A DNA stretch of 64,000 bases from Filimonas lacunae. GTDB taxonomy: Bacteria > Bacteroidota > Bacteroidia > Chitinophagales > Chitinophagaceae. Under the pieces are notes generated by a model that saw only the letters and a list, made by a program, of their open reading frames with translations, did not search any database and had not been told where the DNA came from. The stretch spans positions 7,630,823-7,694,822 of the forward strand of contig NZ_AP017422.1 of assembly GCF_002355595.1 (NCBI RefSeq). The letters run 5' to 3'. Both the position numbers and the translations under genes were made by a program. How positions within the stretch are numbered: position 1 is the stretch's first letter; the number at the start of each line of letters is the position of its first letter. Shown here piece after piece: positions 1 through 8,518 of this stretch.

Positions 1-2
1 AC

Positions 3-1250
3 CTGGAAGGTACTATGACAGGTGTACAGCAGGAAATACTGGTGTTGAAAGACCAGCTTAAAATGCTGAATCAGCAATATGTAACCAGCAATTTTAACCA
101 GGGCATCAAACTAAAAATGGATTCTCTGCGTAATAAGCTGGGTGATAAAATTGCGGAGTCTTCCGATAAATACATCTACAGTCCGCTGAGTGCTAAAACC
201 GAACTGGTGAGCGAAAAGTTGAAACTGGAAGTGGCATTAGACCTGTCTAAAAACAGTGTATCTTCTATAAGCAATGAGCTCACCCGATTAAACAGCCGCT
301 TGTATCACCTGGTGCCGCATGAAGCAATGGTACAGTCTTTTGAAACTGATATCGATGTGGCTTCGCGCGAATACCTGGAAATACTGAATAAATGGAATGA
401 GTTTAATATGGGCACCGGTTCTACCAACAAACTGAAACAGGTAGAAATGGCCATAGCAGGCCCGCCGCAGCCATCTAAAAAAATGCTGTTGGTGATTTTG
501 TCTGGTGTTATCAGTTTTGTGTTTTGCACCTTCATCATCTTTATCCTGTTTATGATGAACAATGCGATAGAAGATGGCCAGCTGCTGGCTAATAAAACTG
601 GTATACCTGTTTTAGGAACTGTCAACCTGGTCAAGCGAGGGAATATTGATTTACATTCCATCTGGTCTGATACTTCTGAAAATACACGGTTGTTGAAAAA
701 TCAACTACGTGCATTGCGATTGGAAATAGGAAGTGATTTGAGCGAACAGGATAAAATATTGGGTATTACCAGTCTGGAAGCGAAAGAAGGAAAAACGTTT
801 TTAGCCGTAAACCTGGCGTATGCGTGGTCGGTGGCTAACAGCAAGGTATTGCTGATAGATGGTAATTTTTCTAACCCTGCCATTACCAACCTGGTAAAAC
901 CGGCAACATTTATAGAAGACTATCTGTCTGGTAAAGCTTCCTTATCAGGTCAGCAGGATGGTAATCTTACCATATTAGGAAACAGGGGCGGTGATGCTTC
1001 TTTAATGGAAATTGCAGATCGTGCTACTATACAAGAAAAACTGCAGGCGTTAAAGCAAAAATTCGATTTCATTATAATAGATACCGCAACACTGGATGTG
1101 ATGGACAACGCCAAAGAATGGCTGATTGTATCCGACAAAACAGTGGCTGTGTTTGAATCGGGTAAATCGGTTTCTGCATCTAAAAAAGAACAGTTACAAT
1201 ACCTGGCAGAAGAACAGCGCATGTTGGGCTGGATAGTAAATAAGGCATAA
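3..1250 (+). CDS. Polysaccharide chain-length/BY-kinase-like protein (5' end cut by window)
   Basis: C-terminal part of a Wzc/GumC-type protein; the frame is open to the first base, so the true start is upstream. Residues below count from the first ATG at 15. A coiled-coil-rich periplasmic segment (to about 155) leads to a membrane helix (157-181) and a cytoplasmic P-loop domain. The Walker A region (253-261) keeps GKT but lacks the usual first glycine; Walker A' is LLIDGN (279-284) and Walker B is FIIID (352-356). No tyrosine cluster follows: the protein ends soon after the ATPase fold. Family members control polysaccharide length and export through autophosphorylation; here kinase activity may be weak or absent (inference). 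It is the first gene of the plus-strand exopolysaccharide block, 12 bp before a glycosyltransferase. Confidence 0.8.
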   Translation: MEGTMTGVQQEILVLKDQLKMLNQQYVTSNFNQGIKLKMDSLRNKLGDKIAESSDKYIYSPLSAKTELVSEKLKLEVALDLSKNSVSSISNELTRLNSRLYHLVPHEAMVQSFETDIDVASREYLEILNKWNEFNMGTGSTNKLKQVEMAIAGPPQPSKKMLLVILSGVISFVFCTFIIFILFMMNNAIEDGQLLANKTGIPVLGTVNLVKRGNIDLHSIWSDTSENTRLLKNQLRALRLEIGSDLSEQDKILGITSLEAKEGKTFLAVNLAYAWSVANSKVLLIDGNFSNPAITNLVKPATFIEDYLSGKASLSGQQDGNLTILGNRGGDASLMEIADRATIQEKLQALKQKFDFIIIDTATLDVMDNAKEWLIVSDKTVAVFESGKSVSASKKEQLQYLAEEQRMLGWIVNKA

Positions 1251-1262
1251 AAAACGTTTGGA

Positions 1263-2456
1263 ATGATACTTTCAATATGCTATAGCATATGGATTTTGAT
1301 ACAGTTGCTGGTAGGAGTACACCTGGTAATACCTGTGGTCCTGTACCTGTTTCATCTGTTAACAGGTAAAAGACCCATTACCAATAGTGTTGCTGTTGAA
1401 GCTGATTATGCGGTGATTGTAACTGCATATGAACAAACCAGTATGCTGTCTTCGGTAGTGGATTCATTGCTGGCAATGAATTACGAGAACTACCTTATTT
1501 ATATAGTAGCAGATAACTGTGATATTACCGGGCTGCATTTTAACAGTAACAAGGTGGTGCTTTTAAAACCTGAAACGGTGCTGGCGGGTAATACACGTTC
1601 TCATTTTTATGCCATCCATCGCTTCAAACGTGCGCATGAAAGGCTTACGATTATTGATAGTGATAACCTGGTGCATCCCGATTACCTGAAAGAACTAAAC
1701 GTATACTTTGATAAAGGGTTTCAGGCTGTACAGGGGGTAAGGCAGGCTAAGAACCTGAATACCACACTGGCTTGCCTGGATGCTGCCCGGGATATTTATT
1801 ATCATTTTTACGATGGCAAAATTTTATTTGAACTGGGATCGTCTGCTACGCTGGCAGGTTCGGGAATGGCTTTTACCACTGTGCTCTATCGTCAATGCCT
1901 GGAACACCGGGATATTAATGGTGCTGGTTTTGATAAAGTGCTACAGGCGGCTATCGTTCAAAAAGACCTGCGTATTGCTTTTGTGGAAAACGCCATCGTG
2001 TATGATGAAAAAACAGCAGGAGCCAACCAGCTTGTTTCACAACGTGCCCGGTGGATAAATACCTGGTTCAAATATTTTACACTGGGCTTTCGCTTAATGG
2101 CATCCGGAATCAGAAATGCCAGCAGAAACCAGTTTTTGTTTGGCGTAATCCTGGTAAGGCCGCCTTTATTCATATTCCTGATACTGTCTGTATTATTCAT
2201 GGGTATTAACCTGTTGCTACATTCCTGGTTTGCGGCCGCCTGGCTGGCTGGCCTGTTGCTGTTTGTTACCGGGTTTATTATTCCGTTATTAAAACCAGGC
2301 ATTGATGTAAGGGTATACAGGTCGCTGGTTAAAATTCCGAAGTTTATGTTTTTGCAGGTACTCTCTTTATTGAGTGCACGGAATGCCAATAAAAAATCAG
2401 TAGCGTCTAAGCATACCTATTCTTCTAAAATAGATGATGTGTTAGCTAATAAATAA
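1263..2456 (+). CDS. Membrane GT2 family glycosyltransferase
   Basis: A 397-residue processive-type GT-A glycosyltransferase. One N-terminal membrane helix (about 3-33) is followed by the GT2 fold with the metal-binding DSD motif (132-134) and a QRARW motif (260-264), which matches the QxxRW acceptor/processivity signature. About three further membrane helices lie between 285 and 375. Such enzymes transfer a sugar from a nucleotide donor at the cytoplasmic face of the inner membrane, and the C-terminal helices often form an export path. Donor and product cannot be told from sequence. It lies 12 bp after the chain-length gene and 12 bp before a small membrane gene, consistent with one operon. 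Confidence 0.85.
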   Translation: MILSICYSIWILIQLLVGVHLVIPVVLYLFHLLTGKRPITNSVAVEADYAVIVTAYEQTSMLSSVVDSLLAMNYENYLIYIVADNCDITGLHFNSNKVVLLKPETVLAGNTRSHFYAIHRFKRAHERLTIIDSDNLVHPDYLKELNVYFDKGFQAVQGVRQAKNLNTTLACLDAARDIYYHFYDGKILFELGSSATLAGSGMAFTTVLYRQCLEHRDINGAGFDKVLQAAIVQKDLRIAFVENAIVYDEKTAGANQLVSQRARWINTWFKYFTLGFRLMASGIRNASRNQFLFGVILVRPPLFIFLILSVLFMGINLLLHSWFAAAWLAGLLLFVTGFIIPLLKPGIDVRVYRSLVKIPKFMFLQVLSLLSARNANKKSVASKHTYSSKIDDVLANK

Positions 2457-2468
2457 AACCTGTAACCA

Positions 2469-2597
2469 ATGAGAATTAACCCAATACCACCTAAGCAAAC
2501 GCCGGAAGAGAAAGAGAAGGATATTGCCCGTAAGGTGGCTATTGGAGTAGCCTTTGCAAGCGTGTTTGTATTTTTCATTAAAATCTTGTTTTTCTGA
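2469..2597 (+). CDS. Small single-pass membrane protein (42 aa)
   Basis: A short open frame starting ATG at 2469 and ending in TGA at 2595-2597, whose last A is the first base of the next gene's ATG. The product is a charged, proline-rich N-terminus (MRINPIPPKQTPEEKEKD) followed by one hydrophobic helix (about 20-42). The tight fit between the glycosyltransferase (12 bp) and the polymerase gene (1-base overlap) suggests it is translated and coupled. No family recognised. It might be a small subunit that stabilises a neighbouring membrane enzyme (inference). Confidence 0.6.
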   Translation: MRINPIPPKQTPEEKEKDIARKVAIGVAFASVFVFFIKILFF

Positions 2598-4063
2598 TGA
2601 ATATTAGCCGTATATCCATTCCATTAGAGCAGGGTAAACACAAAAGAAAGCGTTTACTTACTGCACTACTTTGCTGCTTGTTAATGGCCGGCTCTGGTGT
2701 ATTGGCTGTTCTTATCGCTAAAGGAGGGATGGCTTATGGCGTTATGGCTATGATTATGGTAGTAGCCTTACCTGCTGTATTTGCTATTATAGCTTATCCG
2801 TCTTTTGGTATCCTCGTATTATTGCTACTGGCCTATACTATTATGTTTATTATCCGGTTAAATGTAACCAGTTTTCCACTGGGCACATTGATGGATGGGT
2901 TGGAAGCATTGCTGATACTGGGTTTTCTGATAAAACAAAAATTTAACCCGGACTGGTCTTTTATTAAAAAGCCTGTTAGTATTGTAATATCTATCTGGAT
3001 AGGGTACTGTTTATTTGAAGTAGTGAATCCGGCTGCGGCTTCCAGGCTGGCATGGGTATATACTATCAGAAGCCTGGCGCTGGTAATGCTGATGTATTTT
3101 ATTTTCATGTACAACATCAGAAGTGTTCAGCTTATCCGCATTATCATTGGTATGTGGTTAACGCTGGCGTTTATTGCAGCTATCTATGCTTTTAAACAGG
3201 AATATATAGGGTTCTCCAGCTTTGAAGAAGCCTCGCTGGCCGACCCGCTTACAGCAGCATTGTATTTTATCGATGGCCACTGGCGTAAATTCAGCATATT
3301 CAGCGATCCCGTAGCTTTTTCTTATAATATGGCTATTTGCTGTCTGATGTGTGTGGCATTAATCTGGGGGCCTACTCCCAGGTGGCTAAAAGTAATATTG
3401 GGCATAATGATATTAGTGTATTTCCGGGCTATGTTATTTTCCGGTACACGGGGAGCTTATGTGTTAATTCCGGTAGCGATGTTGTTGTATTTCATATTGA
3501 CATTTACCAAAAAACTGTTACCCTTTGCTATTTTTGGAGCGGTTGTTTTTATCATCCTGATAAAAATGCCTACACATAATCCCACCTTATATCGCTTTCA
3601 AACAGCCTTTGCGCCTTCTGATGACGCTTCTTATAATGTGAGAAAGCAAAACCAGAAGCGTGTTCAGCCTTATATATTAGCGCACCCTATTGGTGGTGGT
3701 TTAGGGGCTACAGGCGCCTGGGGAGTGAGGTTTGCTCCAGGATCGTTCCTGGCCAATTTTCCCCCGGATAGTGGCTATATGCGTGTTGCGGCCGAAATGG
3801 GTTGGGTGGGACTTTTCCTGTTTTGTATGCTCATGTTTGTAATTATGAAAACCGGCATCAATAACTTTTATAAGATAAGAGATCCGGAGTTGAAAAGCAT
3901 GTGTCTTGGAATGACTTTGATTGTTTTTGCCTTGAATATCGGTAACTTCCCGCAGGAAGCTATTGTGCAGTACCCTACCAATATCTATTTTTACCTGGTA
4001 GCGGCGTTGATTAACGTAACCCTGCAATTAGACATTCAAAAGCGTGAAAATCAGGTCGTTTAA
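2597..4063 (+). CDS. O-antigen ligase/polymerase (Wzy/WaaL-like) membrane protein
   Basis: A 488-residue protein with about eleven membrane helices. The central part carries SGTRGAY (282-288) at the start of a helix, typical of the Wzy_C region. It is followed by a soluble loop with HPIGGGLGATG and then a stretch ending in EMGWVGL, the usual layout of O-antigen ligase and polymerase proteins. These enzymes join lipid-linked oligosaccharide repeats, or transfer them, on the periplasmic face of the inner membrane. Polymerase and ligase cannot be separated from sequence; the presence of a flippase and chain-length protein in the locus favours Wzy-type polymerisation. The start codon overlaps the stop of the 42-residue gene. 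Confidence 0.8.
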   Translation: MNISRISIPLEQGKHKRKRLLTALLCCLLMAGSGVLAVLIAKGGMAYGVMAMIMVVALPAVFAIIAYPSFGILVLLLLAYTIMFIIRLNVTSFPLGTLMDGLEALLILGFLIKQKFNPDWSFIKKPVSIVISIWIGYCLFEVVNPAAASRLAWVYTIRSLALVMLMYFIFMYNIRSVQLIRIIIGMWLTLAFIAAIYAFKQEYIGFSSFEEASLADPLTAALYFIDGHWRKFSIFSDPVAFSYNMAICCLMCVALIWGPTPRWLKVILGIMILVYFRAMLFSGTRGAYVLIPVAMLLYFILTFTKKLLPFAIFGAVVFIILIKMPTHNPTLYRFQTAFAPSDDASYNVRKQNQKRVQPYILAHPIGGGLGATGAWGVRFAPGSFLANFPPDSGYMRVAAEMGWVGLFLFCMLMFVIMKTGINNFYKIRDPELKSMCLGMTLIVFALNIGNFPQEAIVQYPTNIYFYLVAALINVTLQLDIQKRENQVV

Positions 4064-4066
4064 TGT

Positions 4067-5284
4067 ATGCTTAAGGGAAAAAACATTATAATACTGGGTT
4101 CTGCAAAGTTTGATTCGCCTATCGAATCAACTACTATTACTATTGCCAGGTTTCTGGCGGCAGAGAATACAGTGTACTATATTGATTATCCCTTAACCTG
4201 GAAAGATTATTTTGATGCAGGTAAAAAAGAGGAAGTCAACAGAAGAAAGCCTTTTTTCTTCAGCTCTGCATTAATGAGCAGCGATTTGCCAGGGTTTCAT
4301 ATTGGCATTGTTCCTCCTGTGGCATCTATTAATATTTTACCCGAAGGCAAATTGTACAGAGCAGCTTTGCGCTTTAACCAGCAGCGGATTATCGGGAAAA
4401 TAAAAAAGCTGATCCGCAGGTATAGCATCACAGACTATATTTTCATTAATTCTTTCAATTTTCACTATCCTGATATCGCAGCAGGGCTTAGGCCTTCTCT
4501 TACTGCCTATCACTGTGTTGATCCGCTGGTAGTTGACTATGATAAGAAGCATGGAGTGATATCCGAAAAGATACTGGTAAGCCAGAGCGATCTGGTAGTA
4601 TGCACCAGCAGACAGCTGTACGAAGAAAAGAAGCTGCAGAACAAGGATTCCTATTTTATTGCCAATGCGGCGGATGTATCACACAGCAGCAAAGCATTGA
4701 ACGATGATGTAAAAGTGTATGATGCTATAGCTGCATTACCCTCTCCGGTGATGGGCTACTTTGGCAATATTGAGCGGAGAATGGATTTTGATTTGCTAAA
4801 ACAGGTGGTGGCCGAAAACAAGGATAAAAGCTTTGCTTTTGTTGGGCCTTATTCTAAAGAATTTGTACCGGACTGGTTTTTTCATACGCCTAACATTCAC
4901 CTGATTGGTAAGGTGCCTTACCAGGATATGCCGGCAGTGGTAAAAGGGTTTGATGTGGCTATGATCCCTTTTAAGAAAGATGAATTCAGCAGAACTATTT
5001 TTCCGCTAAAACTATTTGAATACCTGGGAGCGGGCAAGCCGGTTATAGCTACTGACTTTAACCCCGATTTACAGGAGTTTACAGAAGATGCCGTATTTTA
5101 TTGTGCGTCGGCAGATGCTTTTACAGCAGCTATTGAGAAAGCGCTGGCAGAGGAGAATGAGGTGGGTAAAAAGCAGCAACGTATTCACATTGCCGCGCAA
5201 AATACCTGGGATAAAAGAGGACAGGCTTTTTCTGAGTTGCTGGCATCCTATTTAAAACCTTCATCAAATCCTCAACACTCATAA
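4067..5284 (+). CDS. GT-B fold glycosyltransferase (GT1/GT4-like)
   Basis: A 405-residue soluble glycosyltransferase with two Rossmann-like halves. The C-terminal half holds FPLKLFEYLGAGKPVIAT (312-329), the classical GT4 donor-binding motif with its glutamate at 318. The N-terminal half has the acceptor-domain pattern, starting with a strand IIILGSAKF and the IDYPLTW segment seen in cell-wall and polysaccharide glycosyltransferases. The start at 4067 is chosen because an ATG at 4063 hits a stop at once. It lies 3 bp after the polymerase gene and 18 bp before the MBOAT gene, so it is probably co-transcribed. Substrate unknown. Confidence 0.82.
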   Translation: MLKGKNIIILGSAKFDSPIESTTITIARFLAAENTVYYIDYPLTWKDYFDAGKKEEVNRRKPFFFSSALMSSDLPGFHIGIVPPVASINILPEGKLYRAALRFNQQRIIGKIKKLIRRYSITDYIFINSFNFHYPDIAAGLRPSLTAYHCVDPLVVDYDKKHGVISEKILVSQSDLVVCTSRQLYEEKKLQNKDSYFIANAADVSHSSKALNDDVKVYDAIAALPSPVMGYFGNIERRMDFDLLKQVVAENKDKSFAFVGPYSKEFVPDWFFHTPNIHLIGKVPYQDMPAVVKGFDVAMIPFKKDEFSRTIFPLKLFEYLGAGKPVIATDFNPDLQEFTEDAVFYCASADAFTAAIEKALAEENEVGKKQQRIHIAAQNTWDKRGQAFSELLASYLKPSSNPQHS

Positions 5285-5302
5285 TCCTTATACCTATATA
5301 AC

Positions 5303-6730
5303 ATGTTATTTAACTCAATTGAATTCCTATTCTTTTATGTTATAGTAACCTTGCTGTACTTTTTGTTGCCCTTTAAAGGCCGATGGTTGGTGTTGTTACT
5401 GGCAAGCTGTTATTTCTACATGGCCTTTGTGCCTAAGTATATCTTAATCCTGTTCTTTACTATTATTATTGACTACTTCGCAGGGATATATATAGAAAAA
5501 TCGGCAGGGAAGGCACGAAAGCTATTGTTGATATGTAGCCTGGTAGCCAATATTGGTATATTGGCTTTTTTCAAGTATTTCAACTTTTTGAACGAGAACC
5601 TTACCTTGCTGCTTAGCGAAGGCGGCTGGAGCAATCCTATTCCTTTTGTGAAATTTATATTGCCTATTGGTTTGTCGTTTCACACCTTTCAGGCAATGAG
5701 TTATACCATTGAAGTATACAGGGGAAATCAGAAGGCGGAAAGGCACTTTGGCATCTACAGTTTGTATGTCATGTTTTATCCCCAGTTAGTAGCAGGTCCT
5801 ATTGAACGTCCGCAGAATATTTTGCATCAGATGCATATAAAGCATGCTTTCAGTTATGAAAACATGATAGCAGGGGGACGGTTGATGTTATGGGGCTTTT
5901 TCAAAAAACTGGTAGTGGCCGACAGGTTATCTGTATATGTTGACTCTGTGTATAGCAATCCCGAATTACATAACGGTAGCTCTGTGATAGTGGCATCTGT
6001 GTTTTTTGCGGTTCAGATCTATTGCGATTTTTCCGGCTATACAGATATTGCAATAGGTTGTGCCAAAACAATGGGCTTCGACCTGATGCTTAACTTCCGT
6101 CGTCCTTATTTTTCAACCTCCGTTCCAGAGTTTTGGAGCAAGTGGCATATTTCTTTAAGCACCTGGTTCAGAGATTACCTGTTTATTCCGTTGGGAGGTA
6201 GCAGGGGCACAAAATTCCTGCGGTTCAGAAACATCTTTATCGTGTTTATGGTAAGTGGTTTATGGCACGGTGCCAGCTGGACGTTTATTGTATGGGGTGC
6301 TTTGCATGGCGTTTACCAGGTAATAACCTTGCTGATAAAACCGCATGGTATTAAACTGGAAGAGCGGTTGGGGATATCAAAAAGCAAAGTGCTGTATGTA
6401 GGCAAAATGCTGCTTACGTTTGTGATAGTCACCTTTGCCTGGATATTTTTCAGGGCCAATACTATGAAGGATGCTATTACGCTGATTAAAGATTTGAAAA
6501 CTACGGGCGCGGCTCCATTCCTTGGAAATGGTATTAATCAGTTTGCACATAGCATCCTGGCAATTGTACTGCTTTTTGTAGCGGAATGGTGTATGGAATA
6601 TAAGCCCGACTTTAGTTTGTACCGGCATAAATATGCATGGGTAAGATGGGGCTCTGTAGTAGCAACTTTATTTATTATCCTGCTATTTGGTGTGTTTAAC
6701 GGGGGACAATTTATTTACTTTCAATTCTAG
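5303..6730 (+). CDS. MBOAT family polysaccharide O-acyltransferase (AlgI-like)
   Basis: A 475-residue polytopic membrane protein of the MBOAT family. It shows the conserved segment WSKWHISLSTWFRDYLFIPL (278-297, with His282) and the catalytic-histidine segment SGLWHGASW (318-326, His322). Both match AlgI, DltB and PatA proteins, which pass an acyl group (usually acetyl) across the inner membrane for attachment to an extracellular glycan. The next gene, 2 bp downstream, is an SGNH-like protein, the usual partner that completes transfer. The pair probably O-acylates the polysaccharide made here (inference). Confidence 0.88.
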   Translation: MLFNSIEFLFFYVIVTLLYFLLPFKGRWLVLLLASCYFYMAFVPKYILILFFTIIIDYFAGIYIEKSAGKARKLLLICSLVANIGILAFFKYFNFLNENLTLLLSEGGWSNPIPFVKFILPIGLSFHTFQAMSYTIEVYRGNQKAERHFGIYSLYVMFYPQLVAGPIERPQNILHQMHIKHAFSYENMIAGGRLMLWGFFKKLVVADRLSVYVDSVYSNPELHNGSSVIVASVFFAVQIYCDFSGYTDIAIGCAKTMGFDLMLNFRRPYFSTSVPEFWSKWHISLSTWFRDYLFIPLGGSRGTKFLRFRNIFIVFMVSGLWHGASWTFIVWGALHGVYQVITLLIKPHGIKLEERLGISKSKVLYVGKMLLTFVIVTFAWIFFRANTMKDAITLIKDLKTTGAAPFLGNGINQFAHSILAIVLLFVAEWCMEYKPDFSLYRHKYAWVRWGSVVATLFIILLFGVFNGGQFIYFQF

Positions 6731-6732
6731 TT

Positions 6733-7683
6733 ATGCAATCCGCAGCACTTATAAAATTCTTTAAAAAACTGGTTCTGTTTTTTGTGGTAGTTTTTATAGC
6801 CGACAGGGCTATTGGCTATCTGTTACATAAGCTCTATTTCTCAGTGCCCAAAGGGCAGTTTGCACAAACTACCTATTCTATAGATAGTGCCAACCAGGAT
6901 GTTATCATATTAGGTAGCTCCAGGGCCATACGTCATTATAATACTTCTATTTTGTCTGATAAGTTGCACCTGTCTTGCTATAATGCGGGCCGCGATGCAC
7001 AGTTCTTACCTTATTACTCAGCGATAGAAGATGTGGTATTTGCCAAGCATACTCCTAAGCTATTAATCCTTGATATGAACGTGTGGGAGTTCTCGCCCAA
7101 TAGTCAGAAGTACGACCGTTTGTCTATATTTCTGCCTTATGTGCAAAATCATCCCGAGCTGGTGCCTTATATAGAAGAAATGGGTAAATGGGAAAAACTG
7201 AAGTTATACTGCCACACCTACTTATATAATTCTACTTTGTTCATTGCCATGCACGACTTTTTACTGGGCGGTTCTTTACCTAAAGATGAAAATGGCTATT
7301 TGCCGCTGGACAGGCAAATGAGCAAGCATGATTTTGACAACTATGAGCAGAAGAAAAAACTGTACGATGCCAAAAGGGCACAGGAACATATTGTGCTGGA
7401 TCAAAAGGCGGTAAAATACTTTGAAAGCATGCTGGATAAGGCCCGCGCAAAAAATGTGAAAGTATATGTTATTATATCTCCCACCATACTCAGCGAGCCG
7501 GAAACAGAAGAGAAGAAACTCATAGGCACCATTGCGCAGCGATACCCTAACGTAACCTTTTTAGATTATACGCATGATACCAGGTATAATAACCTGTATC
7601 AGAAGTTTGCAGATGAGTTTCATTTAAACAAAGAAGGCGCAGAAGAATATTCAAAGCAACTGGCCGACACACTTAAGTTGTAA
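6733..7683 (+). CDS. SGNH hydrolase-like acyltransfer partner (DltD/AlgJ-like)
   Basis: A 316-residue protein with an N-terminal signal anchor (about 10-32) and a periplasmic SGNH-type domain. VIILGSSR (57-64) supplies the nucleophile-serine block, and the C-terminal ADEFHLN (293-299) supplies the Asp-His pair (Asp294, His297). Known partners of MBOAT proteins (DltD, AlgJ/AlgX, PatB) have this layout and carry out the periplasmic acyl transfer. It is 2 bp downstream of the MBOAT gene. The last 11 bases overlap the 3' end of the convergent fucosyltransferase gene, so transcription of the two operons meets here. Confidence 0.75.
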   Translation: MQSAALIKFFKKLVLFFVVVFIADRAIGYLLHKLYFSVPKGQFAQTTYSIDSANQDVIILGSSRAIRHYNTSILSDKLHLSCYNAGRDAQFLPYYSAIEDVVFAKHTPKLLILDMNVWEFSPNSQKYDRLSIFLPYVQNHPELVPYIEEMGKWEKLKLYCHTYLYNSTLFIAMHDFLLGGSLPKDENGYLPLDRQMSKHDFDNYEQKKKLYDAKRAQEHIVLDQKAVKYFESMLDKARAKNVKVYVIISPTILSEPETEEKKLIGTIAQRYPNVTFLDYTHDTRYNNLYQKFADEFHLNKEGAEEYSKQLADTLKL

Positions 7684-8491
7684 CCAGCACATCGCGCCAG
7701 GTAAATTTGCTGGTCATAATGCCGCGGGGATGCTCGCGGCCTACACGATAGCCGATCCAGTTTTTAGGGGCCAGTACCAGGTTTTTCTTAGGACTTAAAT
7801 AGGCGGCCCACCAGGCAAATGTGCTGTTAGAGATGATAGCAACATCGGCATGCATAATCAACTGAAAGTCTATAATCTCACTATTGGATGAGAAATGATA
7901 GTTGGGCTTTTGAGGAAAGTAGGTCTTTACCGCTTCCATATCATCACTTACAAAGAATATCTGGTATTGATCGGGATTTTCAATACTGTCCAGCTGTCTT
8001 TTAAAATAATCCATGGGCAGGGAAATATCCCTTTTGCCATAGCTCATATAATCGGTGCGTCGAATATGTACTACCAGTGTTTTGCTGTTGTTAAAGATGG
8101 CACCAAACTTATTCTGGAAAGCTTGCTGATGCACTTCTTTCAATTGTAAAGCCGGCTTTTGAGGAATTTGCTGGTAATACCAGTCCGATTGAAAATAGCC
8201 GTTTATAATGGTCCAGTTCTCTATTTTCCTTTCCCGGGGCGCTGCCCAATTCTGTACATACACATCTTTAAAGGGAAGCACTTTAGTTAAGGCACGGGTG
8301 TAAACAGAATATAATTTAGAGCTAAGCGTAATATTGTCAAAATTACCCAGGTCAAAGTATTTGGTTAAATAGCCATGATGCGGATTAGGAAAGAAGAATG
8401 TTTTCCCTGGATGCTTTGATTTGAGGTATTGCAGGTAAACATATTGAAAAAGCAGGTTTCCTAATCTTCCTTTGAAGGGTACGCCAATCAT
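7673..8491 (-). CDS. Alpha-1,2-fucosyltransferase family protein (GT11)
   Basis: A 272-residue GT11-type glycosyltransferase. It starts with the family's GRLGNLLFQY block (8-17), carries the donor-binding VHIRRTDY motif (141-148) and the C-terminal SNSTFAWWAAYLS block. GT11 enzymes transfer fucose from GDP-fucose in alpha-1,2 linkage; some members use other sugars. It is the last gene of the leftward polysaccharide block, 27 bp after the flippase. Its 3' end overlaps the acyltransfer gene by 11 bp. Confidence 0.88.
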   Translation of the reverse strand: MIGVPFKGRLGNLLFQYVYLQYLKSKHPGKTFFFPNPHHGYLTKYFDLGNFDNITLSSKLYSVYTRALTKVLPFKDVYVQNWAAPRERKIENWTIINGYFQSDWYYQQIPQKPALQLKEVHQQAFQNKFGAIFNNSKTLVVHIRRTDYMSYGKRDISLPMDYFKRQLDSIENPDQYQIFFVSDDMEAVKTYFPQKPNYHFSSNSEIIDFQLIMHADVAIISNSTFAWWAAYLSPKKNLVLAPKNWIGYRVGREHPRGIMTSKFTWRDVLVTT

Positions 8492-8518
8492 ACTTTGTTT
8501 TTTAAGCTTATAATTAAA

